Assembly (NCBI GenBank): GCA_017508315.1
Contig: JAFVZE010000339.1
Location: 1 to 5,664, forward strand
Source of the DNA: Kiritimatiellia bacterium
GTDB taxonomy: Bacteria > Verrucomicrobiota > Kiritimatiellia > RFP12 > UBA1067
DNA length: 5,664 nt
Direction: 5' to 3'
Part shown: positions 1 through 5,664 of the stretch, piece by piece
Numbering within the stretch: the stretch's first letter is position 1
Layout: each line of letters begins with the position of its first letter
Translations under genes and position numbers: made by a program
The notes under the pieces: generated by a model
Database searches by the model: none
Told to the model about the DNA's origin: nothing
The model's input: the letters and a program-made list of their open reading frames with translations, nothing else

Positions 1-1998
1 GGGAGGCTGTCCGTCCAGATCCGCCAAAACGGCTATCAGTCGTTTTCCGGCGCGGCAAGCACTTTCCCGGACGGAATTTCAATGGGCTATGAGAATGGCG
101 AACTTCATGTCGCGTCCTTTGGAAGCGGCCCGAATTCGCCGTCTTCGACGGGCAGGTCGGCAACGGCGGTGTCGGCGAGCGGTCTGAATACGCGGATAGT
201 CTACGAGGGCGAAGGCGAGACGACGTCGAAGAATTTCTATCTGTATTCGCCCTTGAGTATCTTTGATTCAGGTGAGCATGGCGGGCTTGTTCTCGGCGGA
301 GATTTTCGGCTCTGGAGCAGCATAAAGTCGTCGACGACGCAGCGTTGTCTCGTGCTTGCCGGCGAGAATCCCGACAACGAGTGCGTGATTTCCGGCAAGT
401 TCGATCCTGACGGTCATTCCACGAACGAGAACCATACCCAGTGGCATATTACGAAGCGCGGCGCCGGCGTGTGGCGCTTTACCGCGGACGACCACGCCAA
501 CCTCAGCGGACTTATCGCCGTCGAGAACGGGATACTGGCTTTTGATTCGATCGCTCCGCGCGGAGAGCAGTGCGCCCTGGGCACCGGCGAGCGGACGTAT
601 GCGTTCGGGTCGGAGATTAGTGAACAGACCAGGGTGGACTATAATTATCTGCTTGGTTCGTCCGACGCCGTGGGCTATCTGCAGTATCGCGGCGCCGATC
701 CGGCGCGCTGTCTCGATAGACCGTTCGCATTGTCTGGGCAGGGCGGTTTTCTGGCCGCAGAGAACGCAGGAGAAATACTCTATTCTGACGTTACCACCGC
801 GTCTTCCGATCCCGCTACGCTCGTCCTCGACGGTCCCGCGTCCACCTCCGGTACGGTTTATAACGTTACTAACGGCGCAGGAGTGGTTTCCGTCAGGAAA
901 CAGGGCGCCGGGGCCTGGACGATGGGCGGAAAACTGGACTTCAGCGGTTCGCTGGAGGTTAACGGGGGCGAACTCGTTGTTCGCTGTCCTGCGGAATACG
1001 GCTACTACCGCTTCGTCATCAAGGAAGTTGCCGAGCACAATCCGGCTCTCGCGGAAGCTCACAAGGGGGTCTGGGGCAAAACCTGGGGTTATGTCTGCAT
1101 TAATGAGGTCGCGCTCTATGACGGTGAGGGTCTGCGGCAGAACTTAGATCTTGTCGGAGTTGCGGATCACCGGTTATTGAAGCCGGGTGAAATGGCTTAT
1201 TCCATGTCTCGAAAATATTTTGCCAATTCAGGAAATATCATCGAGAATCTTTGTGACGATCTTGCGCAGGCCACGAACGGAGCATGGAACGGGGTTGTCA
1301 TGTACCTTGACGGTGCGGTCTCTCCGAGCAGGAGCGATCCGGACCATTGGATTTCCATTGATATGCGGCTGCCGGAGACGGCGCGGCGCATAACGAGTTA
1401 TGATATCTGCTCGGGCAATTCCTTTACGGGATCGTCGGGTGGGCGGCTGCCGAGCGCGGTTGCGCTTTACGGCAGCGTCGACGGCGTCTTCTGGGACCTG
1501 CTGGGTGAAGAGTTCGATGAAATCGCCGACATTACGGCAAACAACAATTATCATTGGATGAAGGGGAATTACGCCATGTCCGGCGGGGCCGAGCGCTCGG
1601 GAGCAAAGCACAGCGGAGGTTGGGTGTTGAAAAAAACGGCGCCTGACGCGCAAAACGTTCTCCGTAATCTCGGGGCCGTGACGGTCGCCAACGGGGCGAG
1701 GCTTAAGTACGAGGGAGCTCCGGAGCTGGCGCCGAACATCAGTCATTTGAAACTTGATGCCGGAGCGACCGGAGCGATCGGCGGCTTTTCATTCGCCGCC
1801 GGCGGTTTGATTGAACTGTCCGGCCGGACGTCGCCGGACATGTCGGTGGCCGTGGATCTTTCGGAGGCGCGGAATCTGCACAACGTTTCGACATGGGCGG
1901 TGAAAATCGGCGGAAAGAGCAAGCCGAACTACAAGGTGAGAGCGACATCGGCGGGATTTGCGGTCAAAAAAAGCGGACTTGTTCTGCTGGTCAGGTGA
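1..1998 (+). CDS. Beta-strand-repeat protein with discoidin-like domain, 5'-truncated by the window edge
   Basis: The reading frame is open from base 1, so the ATG at 82 is very likely internal; 665 residues are visible and the true start and signal peptide lie upstream. The protein is rich in Gly, Ala, Ser and Val. Two segments fit the autotransporter-associated beta-strand repeat (K-x-GAG-x-W, then SG, V-x-x-G-x-L) at visible residues 152-181 and 300-327. An upstream stretch with GEGETTSK (about 69-76) also resembles such passenger repeats. Residues about 332-503 look like an F5/8 type C (discoidin-like) module: YYRFVIKEV, INEVALYD and, near its end, ALYGSVDGVFWDLLGE. The tail returns to beta-rich sequence and ends in LVLLVR. 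No catalytic motif, no C-terminal beta-barrel and no PEP-CTERM tail are visible. I infer an exported structural or glycan-binding protein, perhaps holding substrate near the enzymes encoded downstream. The exact function is unknown. Confidence 0.85.
   Translation, partial: GRLSVQIRQNGYQSFSGAASTFPDGISMGYENGELHVASFGSGPNSPSSTGRSATAVSASGLNTRIVYEGEGETTSKNFYLYSPLSIFDSGEHGGLVLGGDFRLWSSIKSSTTQRCLVLAGENPDNECVISGKFDPDGHSTNENHTQWHITKRGAGVWRFTADDHANLSGLIAVENGILAFDSIAPRGEQCALGTGERTYAFGSEISEQTRVDYNYLLGSSDAVGYLQYRGADPARCLDRPFALSGQGGFLAAENAGEILYSDVTTASSDPATLVLDGPASTSGTVYNVTNGAGVVSVRKQGAGAWTMGGKLDFSGSLEVNGGELVVRCPAEYGYYRFVIKEVAEHNPALAEAHKGVWGKTWGYVCINEVALYDGEGLRQNLDLVGVADHRLLKPGEMAYSMSRKYFANSGNIIENLCDDLAQATNGAWNGVVMYLDGAVSPSRSDPDHWISIDMRLPETARRITSYDICSGNSFTGSSGGRLPSAVALYGSVDGVFWDLLGEEFDEIADITANNNYHWMKGNYAMSGGAERSGAKHSGGWVLKKTAPDAQNVLRNLGAVTVANGARLKYEGAPELAPNISHLKLDAGATGAIGGFSFAAGGLIELSGRTSPDMSVAVDLSEARNLHNVSTWAVKIGGKSKPNYKVRATSAGFAVKKSGLVLLVR
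454..543 (+). repeat. Autotransporter-associated beta-strand repeat, copy 1 (protein level)
   Basis: This encodes a roughly 30-residue unit starting KRGAGVWRF, followed by LSGLIAVENGILAF. It matches the usual pattern of this repeat family: Lys, Gly-Ala-Gly, an aromatic residue, a Ser-Gly turn, then V-x-x-G-x-L. Such units stack as rungs of a beta-helix. Confidence 0.65.
898..981 (+). repeat. Autotransporter-associated beta-strand repeat, copy 2 (protein level)
   Basis: This encodes KQGAGAWTM followed by FSGSLEVNGGELVV, the same pattern as the unit at 454-543. The DNA is diverged between the two copies, so it is an old protein-level repeat and not a recent duplication. It directly precedes the discoidin-like module. 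Confidence 0.65.
994..1509 (+). other. Discoidin (F5/8 type C)-like domain region inside the first gene
   Basis: The segment begins with YYRFVIKEV and contains INEVALYDGEG, an early strand typical of discoidin-like modules that follow the sequence 'state of the object, element by element'. It then has a central DHWISIDMRLPETARRITSY strand pair and ends in ALYGSVDGVFWDLLGE, which resembles the 'S-x-DG-x-x-W' strand of F5/8C domains. In known families this fold binds glycans or surfaces. The assignment rests on pattern recognition only, and the long insert between the first and central strands is atypical. Confidence 0.5.
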
Positions 1999-2001
1999 GA
2001 T

Positions 2002-2006
2002 GGAAG
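2002..2006 (+). promoter_or_regulatory. Weak ribosome binding site that decides the GH16 start
   Basis: GGAAG lies 8 bases before the ATG at 2015. The competing in-frame ATGs are less likely: the one at 2000 has AGGTG only 2 bases upstream, and the one at 1958 would put a charged, non-signal leader in front of the hydrophobic signal sequence. Confidence 0.5.
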
Positions 2007-2014
2007 AACAAAGA

Positions 2015-3652
2015 ATGAAACTTGTTGCAAAATTGGGCGTTCTGCTTTCTGCGGCGGTCTTCGCCGGACTGGACAATGTGGTTTTCGGAAATGATCGGGG
2101 TTTTCCGCGCCGACGGGATTTGCCTCAGCGGAGCGTGCCGGAGCGGAAGTTTGATCCCCGGGCGCGGGGATGGAAACTCGTTTTCGAGGACGGGTTTGAC
2201 GGGCCGGCCGGCGGGGACTTCGACACCAACAAATGGTTTATTTCCTATTGGGATTCCTCCGCGAAGCGTTTCAGCGCGAAAAACAACGGATTGACACGGC
2301 TGGACGGCGACGGGCATCTGTCCATCACGGCGGACTTTGCTCCGGGGACCACCAACCTGATATGCGGCCCGGCGCTGCAAAGTCTGCAGACATGGTGCTA
2401 CGGATATTTTGAGGCCCGAGTCAGATTTACGAAAAACAACGGCTGGTGGTCGGCATTCTGGCTTTACGGATCGTCCAACGCGTATGCGGCCGAAGACGGC
2501 AGCGAGATCGACATCTTCGAGGATTACAATACGCGCGAACAGCGCCGGAAGGGAGAAGCCGCTCCGTTGGCGCTGGATCACAATCTGCATGCATCGTACG
2601 GAAGCAACCGCGACCTGAAAAGCTACAACCGCAATTCGCGTCCTTCCGGGTCGCTCGACGATTTCCACACGATCGGCTGCAGATGGACGCCTTTTGAAAT
2701 CGCCTGTTATTTTGACGGCAGGCTGCTGGACAACTCCGTCGACGGCGCCGATCCGGCGTTTGTGGCGTTCGACGCGTTCCACGAGAATGCGGTGCGCGCT
2801 CCGCTTCACGTGAAATTCAGCGCTCATATAATGCGATCGTGGGGGAACCGCGATCTGTCGGGATGCGTTTTCCCCGAGAGTTTTCTTGTCGACTGGGTGA
2901 AGGTGTGGGAGTTTCCGCGGGAGGATCTGCCGTCGGTACGATGGAAAAATCCGGACGGGCGGATACTCCGCGAGGTCGGGGAACAGATTGTTCTTGAGGC
3001 CGAGGCGGCGGGGAAAGATCCGGTTTCGGAAGTGTTCCTTTTCGACAATGGCGCTTTCATCGCCTCCCGCAGGACGCCGCCGTGGCGCTTTAGCTTTCCG
3101 TTCACGCGTGATTTCTTCGAAGATGAGACCCGCTACATGACGCCGGGGCGGCAACGGGTGCAGCCGAAATGGGACCGGATACTACATGTGTTCACCGTGT
3201 ACGCGCGCGATGAAAAGGGGCGCGTCGGGACGGTCGGGGATTCCCTGTGGGCATTGAACGCCGCGGTGGAGAAGAACGCTCCCGGCGTGAAGGAGGTGCA
3301 GAAAATCCCCGGCAGATTGAGGTCCGGCGCCGCGCTGGGCAGGTACATACCGTGGTTCGAGACCGGCAAGATCAGGGCTTTCGAGACCGATGTTCAGGCC
3401 GCGGGGAAATACCGGCTGACGCTTGCGTACCGCTCGGGCTGCGACTATCCGAACAAGGTGGTCGTTTTTGTGGACGGAGCGCCAGCCGCGCGCATCGAAA
3501 CTCCCTGCGCGCCGAATCATGACTGGGAGACGGATCTTCTGTCGAAGCCGGCCGAGATAGATCTGCCGGCCGGGCGGCATCGCATTTCGCTTCTGTCGAT
3601 CGGGAGTATCAGCCTCGGCGACGTCACAGTTGAATCGGAGGAAGGAAAATGA
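2015..3652 (+). CDS. Secreted GH16 family endo-glycosidase with Ig-like and CBM-like domains
   Basis: Predicted to cut internal beta-linkages of a glucan or galactan outside the cytoplasm. From the ATG at 2015 the product has 545 residues. Residues 1-25 form a signal peptide (Lys, hydrophobic core, possible cleavage after VVFG). The GH16 domain spans about 52-300, starting WKLVFEDGFDG. Its catalytic signature E-I-D-I-F-E is complete at 164-169, with Glu164 as expected nucleophile, Asp166 as helper and Glu169 as acid/base. YGYFEARVRF before it and FLVDWVKVWEF at the end are typical GH16 strands. Residues about 307-415 resemble a bacterial Ig-like domain (VSEVFLFDNGAFIAS, then PPWRFSF). Residues about 441-540 resemble CBM6/CBM35 (AAGKYRLTLAYRSG, VVVFVDG, LPAGRHRISL). 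The gene begins 16 bp after the previous stop and overlaps the next gene by 4 bases. The GH16 subfamily, and so whether it is a laminarinase, agarase, porphyranase or carrageenase type, cannot be settled here. Confidence 0.92.
   Translation: MKLVAKLGVLLSAAVFAGLDNVVFGNDRGFPRRRDLPQRSVPERKFDPRARGWKLVFEDGFDGPAGGDFDTNKWFISYWDSSAKRFSAKNNGLTRLDGDGHLSITADFAPGTTNLICGPALQSLQTWCYGYFEARVRFTKNNGWWSAFWLYGSSNAYAAEDGSEIDIFEDYNTREQRRKGEAAPLALDHNLHASYGSNRDLKSYNRNSRPSGSLDDFHTIGCRWTPFEIACYFDGRLLDNSVDGADPAFVAFDAFHENAVRAPLHVKFSAHIMRSWGNRDLSGCVFPESFLVDWVKVWEFPREDLPSVRWKNPDGRILREVGEQIVLEAEAAGKDPVSEVFLFDNGAFIASRRTPPWRFSFPFTRDFFEDETRYMTPGRQRVQPKWDRILHVFTVYARDEKGRVGTVGDSLWALNAAVEKNAPGVKEVQKIPGRLRSGAALGRYIPWFETGKIRAFETDVQAAGKYRLTLAYRSGCDYPNKVVVFVDGAPAARIETPCAPNHDWETDLLSKPAEIDLPAGRHRISLLSIGSISLGDVTVESEEGK
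2504..2521 (+). other. GH16 catalytic motif E-I-D-I-F-E
   Basis: These six codons encode the ExDxxE form of the GH16 active-site strand (the beta-bulge type). All three acidic residues are present, so the enzyme should be active as a retaining glycosidase. Confidence 0.9.
2933..3259 (+). other. Bacterial Ig-like domain region of the GH16 protein
   Basis: The segment follows the pattern of Ig-like linkers in secreted hydrolases: PSVRWKNPDG, IVLEAEA, then VSEVFLFDNGAFIAS with TPPWRFSF, and later FTVYARDEKGRVG. About 25 residues rich in charge and Arg (FFEDETRYMTPGRQRV onward) appear inserted between the last strands. It probably acts as a spacer or minor binding module. Confidence 0.6.
3335..3634 (+). 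other. C-terminal CBM6/CBM35-like carbohydrate-binding module
   Basis: A jelly-roll-like strand order is visible: FETDVQAAGKYRLTLAYRSG, then KVVVFVDGAPAARIET, then DLPAGRHRISLLSIG and a last strand LGDVTVES. In CBM6 and CBM35 the comparable elements are 'aG.Y.l.lrya', 'v.vdG' and 'l.aG.h.i.l'. Ligand residues cannot be assigned by eye. Confidence 0.6.
3637..3641 (+). promoter_or_regulatory. Strong ribosome binding site for the CE15 gene
   Basis: GGAGG sits 7 bases before the ATG at 3649 and lies within the end of the GH16 gene. Together with the ATGA stop/start overlap it suggests translational coupling and fixes the start codon. Confidence 0.8.
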
Positions 3653-4920
3653 ACAGGTTGACATTTGTTTTTTTCGGCGCGCTGCTGGCGGTCTTTTCGT
3701 CTTCGGCGGTGCCGTGCATGCTTTACGATCAGGCCGAGCCGGTAGATCTGCCGGAGGTGCTTAGGACGTTCGACGGCCGGACGGTAACCGATGTCGGAAC
3801 ATGGGAAACGCTGCGCCGGCCGGAAATCATCCGGTTTCTCGAGCGGAACGTATACGGTCTGCGTCCGGTTGAGCGCCCCGCGGATCTTAAGTTCAGTCAG
3901 ACCGGCGCGGATGAGGTCGTTCTTGACGGCCGCGCCGTGAGAAAGCGCATGTGCGCGTCTTTTTCCGGGCCCCGGGGAGCGTGGCGGTTCGGCTTCTACG
4001 CGTTTATTCCCTCTTCGGCGACGGCGGAATCGCCGGTTGCGTCATTTCTGCTGATCTGCAACCGGAATCTGTCGGAGTGGGCGGATCCGGAGTTGAAGAA
4101 GCGTTCGGAATTTTTCCCGGTGGAGAAGATCATCGGTCGCGGTTACGCCGCGCTGGTGTTCAAGAATACCGAACTGGCTTCGGATTCGGACGATTACCGT
4201 CCGCATTTGTGCCCGGACGGTTCGGTGCGGCATTTCGACCCGGATTTCACCAACGGATTTTACGCCTGCTGGGCAGAGCGCCGCACCGAGACAAGCTGGG
4301 GGGCGGTTTCCGCGTGGGCCTGGGGGGCGAGCCGCGTGATGGACTGGATCGAAACCGAAGCGCGGCTCGATGCGGGGAAGGTCGCCGTCGTCGGCCACAG
4401 CCGGGGCGGGAAAACATCTCTTTGGGCGGCGGCCTCCGATGAGCGTTTCGCATTGGCGTGCGTGAATAATTCCGGATGCTGCGGCGCGAAACTCAATCAT
4501 GTCGCCGTGCCGCTGTCGGAGACGATCGGACAGGACAACAACAACAATCCGCACTGGTTCGCAAGGTCGTACCGGCGGTTCAACGGCAGGGATTTCCTTA
4601 TTCCGTTCGATCAGCACTGGATTGCCGCGCTGGTGGCGCCGAGACTCATCTACATCGCTTCGGCGTCATACGACACGGGGGCGGGTCCGTGGGGAGAGTT
4701 TCTCACCGCCAGATGCGCAACCGAGGTTTGGGAGCTCTACGGGGCAAAGGGGCTTGTGGAAAATCATCTTTACGCCGTCGGCCGGCCGTTTCACGAGGGC
4801 CGCATAGGGTACCATCTCCGCAAAGGAGAGCACGATCTCAAGCTTGAGGATTGGAACAACTTTATGGATTTCGCCGACAGGCACGGATGGCGCGCAAAGT
4901 GTTCCGGCCCGGCCCGGTGA
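3649..4920 (+). CDS. Secreted CE15-type glucuronoyl esterase (alpha/beta hydrolase)
   Basis: Expected to hydrolyse esters of (4-O-methyl-)glucuronic acid, as found between xylan side chains and lignin alcohols. The 423-residue product starts with a signal peptide (about 1-20, ending SSSA). The N-terminal region has the CE15 pattern TWETLRRPEIIRFLERNVYG (51-70). SWGAVSAWAWGASRVMDWIE (216-235) leads to the nucleophile elbow GHSRGGK, with Ser251 as nucleophile. NNSGCCGA follows, and Glu291 (SETIG) and Asp342 (SASYDTGAGPWGEF) sit where bacterial CE15 enzymes carry their acidic residues. PHWFARSYRRF, LPFDQH-like IPFDQHW and APR are also typical, and His395 (RKGEHD) completes the triad. The length is normal for the family. 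The start overlaps the GH16 stop by 4 bases, which implies co-expression. Databases often label such proteins acetylxylan esterase, so the natural ester could differ from glucuronoyl. Confidence 0.88.
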   Translation: MNRLTFVFFGALLAVFSSSAVPCMLYDQAEPVDLPEVLRTFDGRTVTDVGTWETLRRPEIIRFLERNVYGLRPVERPADLKFSQTGADEVVLDGRAVRKRMCASFSGPRGAWRFGFYAFIPSSATAESPVASFLLICNRNLSEWADPELKKRSEFFPVEKIIGRGYAALVFKNTELASDSDDYRPHLCPDGSVRHFDPDFTNGFYACWAERRTETSWGAVSAWAWGASRVMDWIETEARLDAGKVAVVGHSRGGKTSLWAAASDERFALACVNNSGCCGAKLNHVAVPLSETIGQDNNNNPHWFARSYRRFNGRDFLIPFDQHWIAALVAPRLIYIASASYDTGAGPWGEFLTARCATEVWELYGAKGLVENHLYAVGRPFHEGRIGYHLRKGEHDLKLEDWNNFMDFADRHGWRAKCSGPAR

Positions 4921-4925
4921 GGAGG
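4920..4925 (+). promoter_or_regulatory. Ribosome binding site for the GH20-like gene
   Basis: AGGAGG, followed by TG, begins on the last base of the CE15 stop codon and ends 4 bases before the ATG at 4930. The match to the anti-Shine-Dalgarno sequence is nearly perfect, and it supports this start and coupling to the upstream gene. Confidence 0.8.
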
Positions 4926-4929
4926 TGTT

Positions 4930-5664
4930 ATGATTCGGAAAGTTTTTTCTTCGGTTCTGTTTGCGCTCTGGGCGTCCGTCTCCGCGGGAGGCATGCTCGT
5001 CTATCATTTTGATTTCAATACGCTTCAGCGCAGCAGGAAGGCCGTAGTCGATGTTCTTGAGAAAATCGCCGAAGAGGGATATGACGCGGTGCTCTGGGAG
5101 ATCGAGAATAAGGTCAGATTCGACTGCTGTCCCGACATCGCCGATCCCGAGGCGTTTTCAAAAGTGGAGTTCCGCGAGATATTGGATGTCGCGCGGAGGC
5201 TGGGGCTTGAGCCGATTCCGCTGATGCAGACGTTCGGACATGCCGAATACGTGCTGCAGCACCGGCCCTACTACGGACTGCGGGAACGTCCCGGAGGATA
5301 TGACTGCTATTGTCCGTCGTCCGGCGAGGTGCGGCGGTTCCTGAAGAGGCTGTTGCATGAATATCTGGAGCTTTTCGGAGATGACGTAAAGCGGTTTCAT
5401 CTTGGCGGAGACGAGGCGTGGTCGTTCGGCTCCTGCGCCGCCTGCAGGTCCCGCAAGGGTGTCGAGCTTTATCGCGAGCATCTTGAGGCCGTCGCCGGGG
5501 AATTGCGCGGACGCGGGATCAGACCGGGCTGCTGGCATGACATGCTGCTGAAATTCGATCGGGACGAGGGCGGCCGCCTTTTTGAAAACGCCTTCAAAGG
5601 CTATACCATCTGGTTCTGGGACTATTCATATCCGAAGGTGTGGCATTGGTGGGGGCAGTCGGAC
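4930..5664 (+). CDS. Secreted GH20-like glycosidase, 3' end beyond the window
   Basis: The frame stays open from the ATG to the last base, giving 245 residues without a stop. GH20 enzymes remove terminal beta-linked N-acetylhexosamines by substrate-assisted catalysis. A signal peptide is visible (MIRKVFSSVLFALWASVSA, cleavage likely after VSA at 19). The barrel seems to begin at once (MLVYHFDFNTL, then EEGYDAVLWEIENK at 48-61). PLMQTFGHAEYVLQ (97-110) matches the GH20 'Q..GH' strand. HLGGDEAW (157-164) is the family's catalytic motif, with Asp161 and Glu162 as the expected pair. WHDM (202-205) and WFWDY (228-232) look like aromatic subsite strands. The usual N-terminal GH20b domain is absent, so this is a catalytic-domain-first type. 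It starts 9 bp after the CE15 stop. Substrate specificity is open, since divergent GH20-like proteins need not act on amino sugars. Confidence 0.82.
   Translation, partial: MIRKVFSSVLFALWASVSAGGMLVYHFDFNTLQRSRKAVVDVLEKIAEEGYDAVLWEIENKVRFDCCPDIADPEAFSKVEFREILDVARRLGLEPIPLMQTFGHAEYVLQHRPYYGLRERPGGYDCYCPSSGEVRRFLKRLLHEYLELFGDDVKRFHLGGDEAWSFGSCAACRSRKGVELYREHLEAVAGELRGRGIRPGCWHDMLLKFDRDEGGRLFENAFKGYTIWFWDYSYPKVWHWWGQSD
5395..5418 (+). other. GH20 catalytic motif H-x-G-G-D-E
   Basis: The codons encode FHLGGDEAW minus its first residue. Asp161 orients the substrate acetamido group and Glu162 is the acid/base in characterised GH20 enzymes. Both are present. Confidence 0.85.

Noticed and set aside
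268..1062. Minus-strand open frame of 264 residues opposite the first gene
   Set aside because: It is antisense to a frame with clear repeat and domain patterns. Its composition looks like a shadow and no motif is seen.
1966..1972. Run of seven A near the end of the first gene, as a possible frameshift site that would fuse it to the GH16 frame
   Set aside because: A +1 shift would be needed and would read through the GH16 signal peptide. The GH16 gene has its own start, so independent translation is simpler.
1850..1998. PEP-CTERM sorting signal or autotransporter barrel at the end of the first gene
   Set aside because: There is no PEP motif followed by a transmembrane segment and basic cluster, and the remaining sequence is too short for a barrel.
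1958..2014. Upstream in-frame ATGs for the GH16 gene
   Set aside because: They would add a polar leader ahead of the signal peptide and overlap the preceding gene. The ATG at 2015 has the better-spaced binding site and gives a normal signal sequence.
1991..3154. Minus-strand open frame of 387 residues opposite the GH16 gene
   Set aside because: It lies fully antisense to a gene with an intact catalytic motif, is rich in Arg and Pro as expected for a GC-rich shadow frame, and has no recognisable domain.
3649..3717. Lipoprotein signal at the Cys in SSSAVPC of the CE15 protein
   Set aside because: The residues before Cys23 (A-V-P) do not fit a lipobox. Ordinary signal peptidase cleavage after SSSA is more likely.
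3951..4442. Second + strand frame of 163 residues inside the CE15 gene
   Set aside because: The CE15 frame carries the catalytic and family motifs here. The alternative frame is Gly/Arg-rich and has no pattern.

Overview
The window looks like a fragment of a carbohydrate-degradation locus from a GC-rich Gram-negative bacterium. The protein types fit the PVC superphylum best (Lentisphaerota such as Victivallales, Kiritimatiellota or Verrucomicrobiota). These are autotransporter-associated beta-strand repeats joined to a discoidin-like domain, and secreted glycoside hydrolases and esterases packed end to end. This assignment is an inference from protein style. There is no rRNA or other marker gene in the window.

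Four genes lie on the + strand and fill essentially all of it. (1) 1-1998 is the 3' part of a gene for a large repeat-containing, probably surface or secreted protein; its start lies upstream of the window. (2) 2015-3652 encodes a secreted family GH16 endo-glycosidase with an Ig-like domain and a C-terminal CBM6/35-like module. (3) 3649-4920 encodes a secreted CE15-type (glucuronoyl esterase) alpha/beta hydrolase. (4) 4930-5664 is the 5' part of a gene for a secreted GH20-like glycosidase that runs off the right edge.

The gaps are 16 bp, a 4-base ATGA overlap and 9 bp. No terminator or promoter is visible between the genes, so they are probably one transcript. Each of the three complete 5' ends encodes a hydrophobic N-terminal signal sequence, so the enzymes should act in the periplasm or outside the cell.

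A reasonable joint role is the attack on a complex, uronic-acid-containing or amino-sugar-containing polysaccharide. The GH16 enzyme would cut the backbone, the CE15 enzyme would remove ester links to uronic acids, and the GH20-like enzyme would trim ends. The substrate cannot be read from the sequence. There are no tRNA or rRNA genes, CRISPR arrays, insertion sequences or intergenic stretches over 300 bases. The minus-strand open frames all lie opposite these genes and are treated as shadows.
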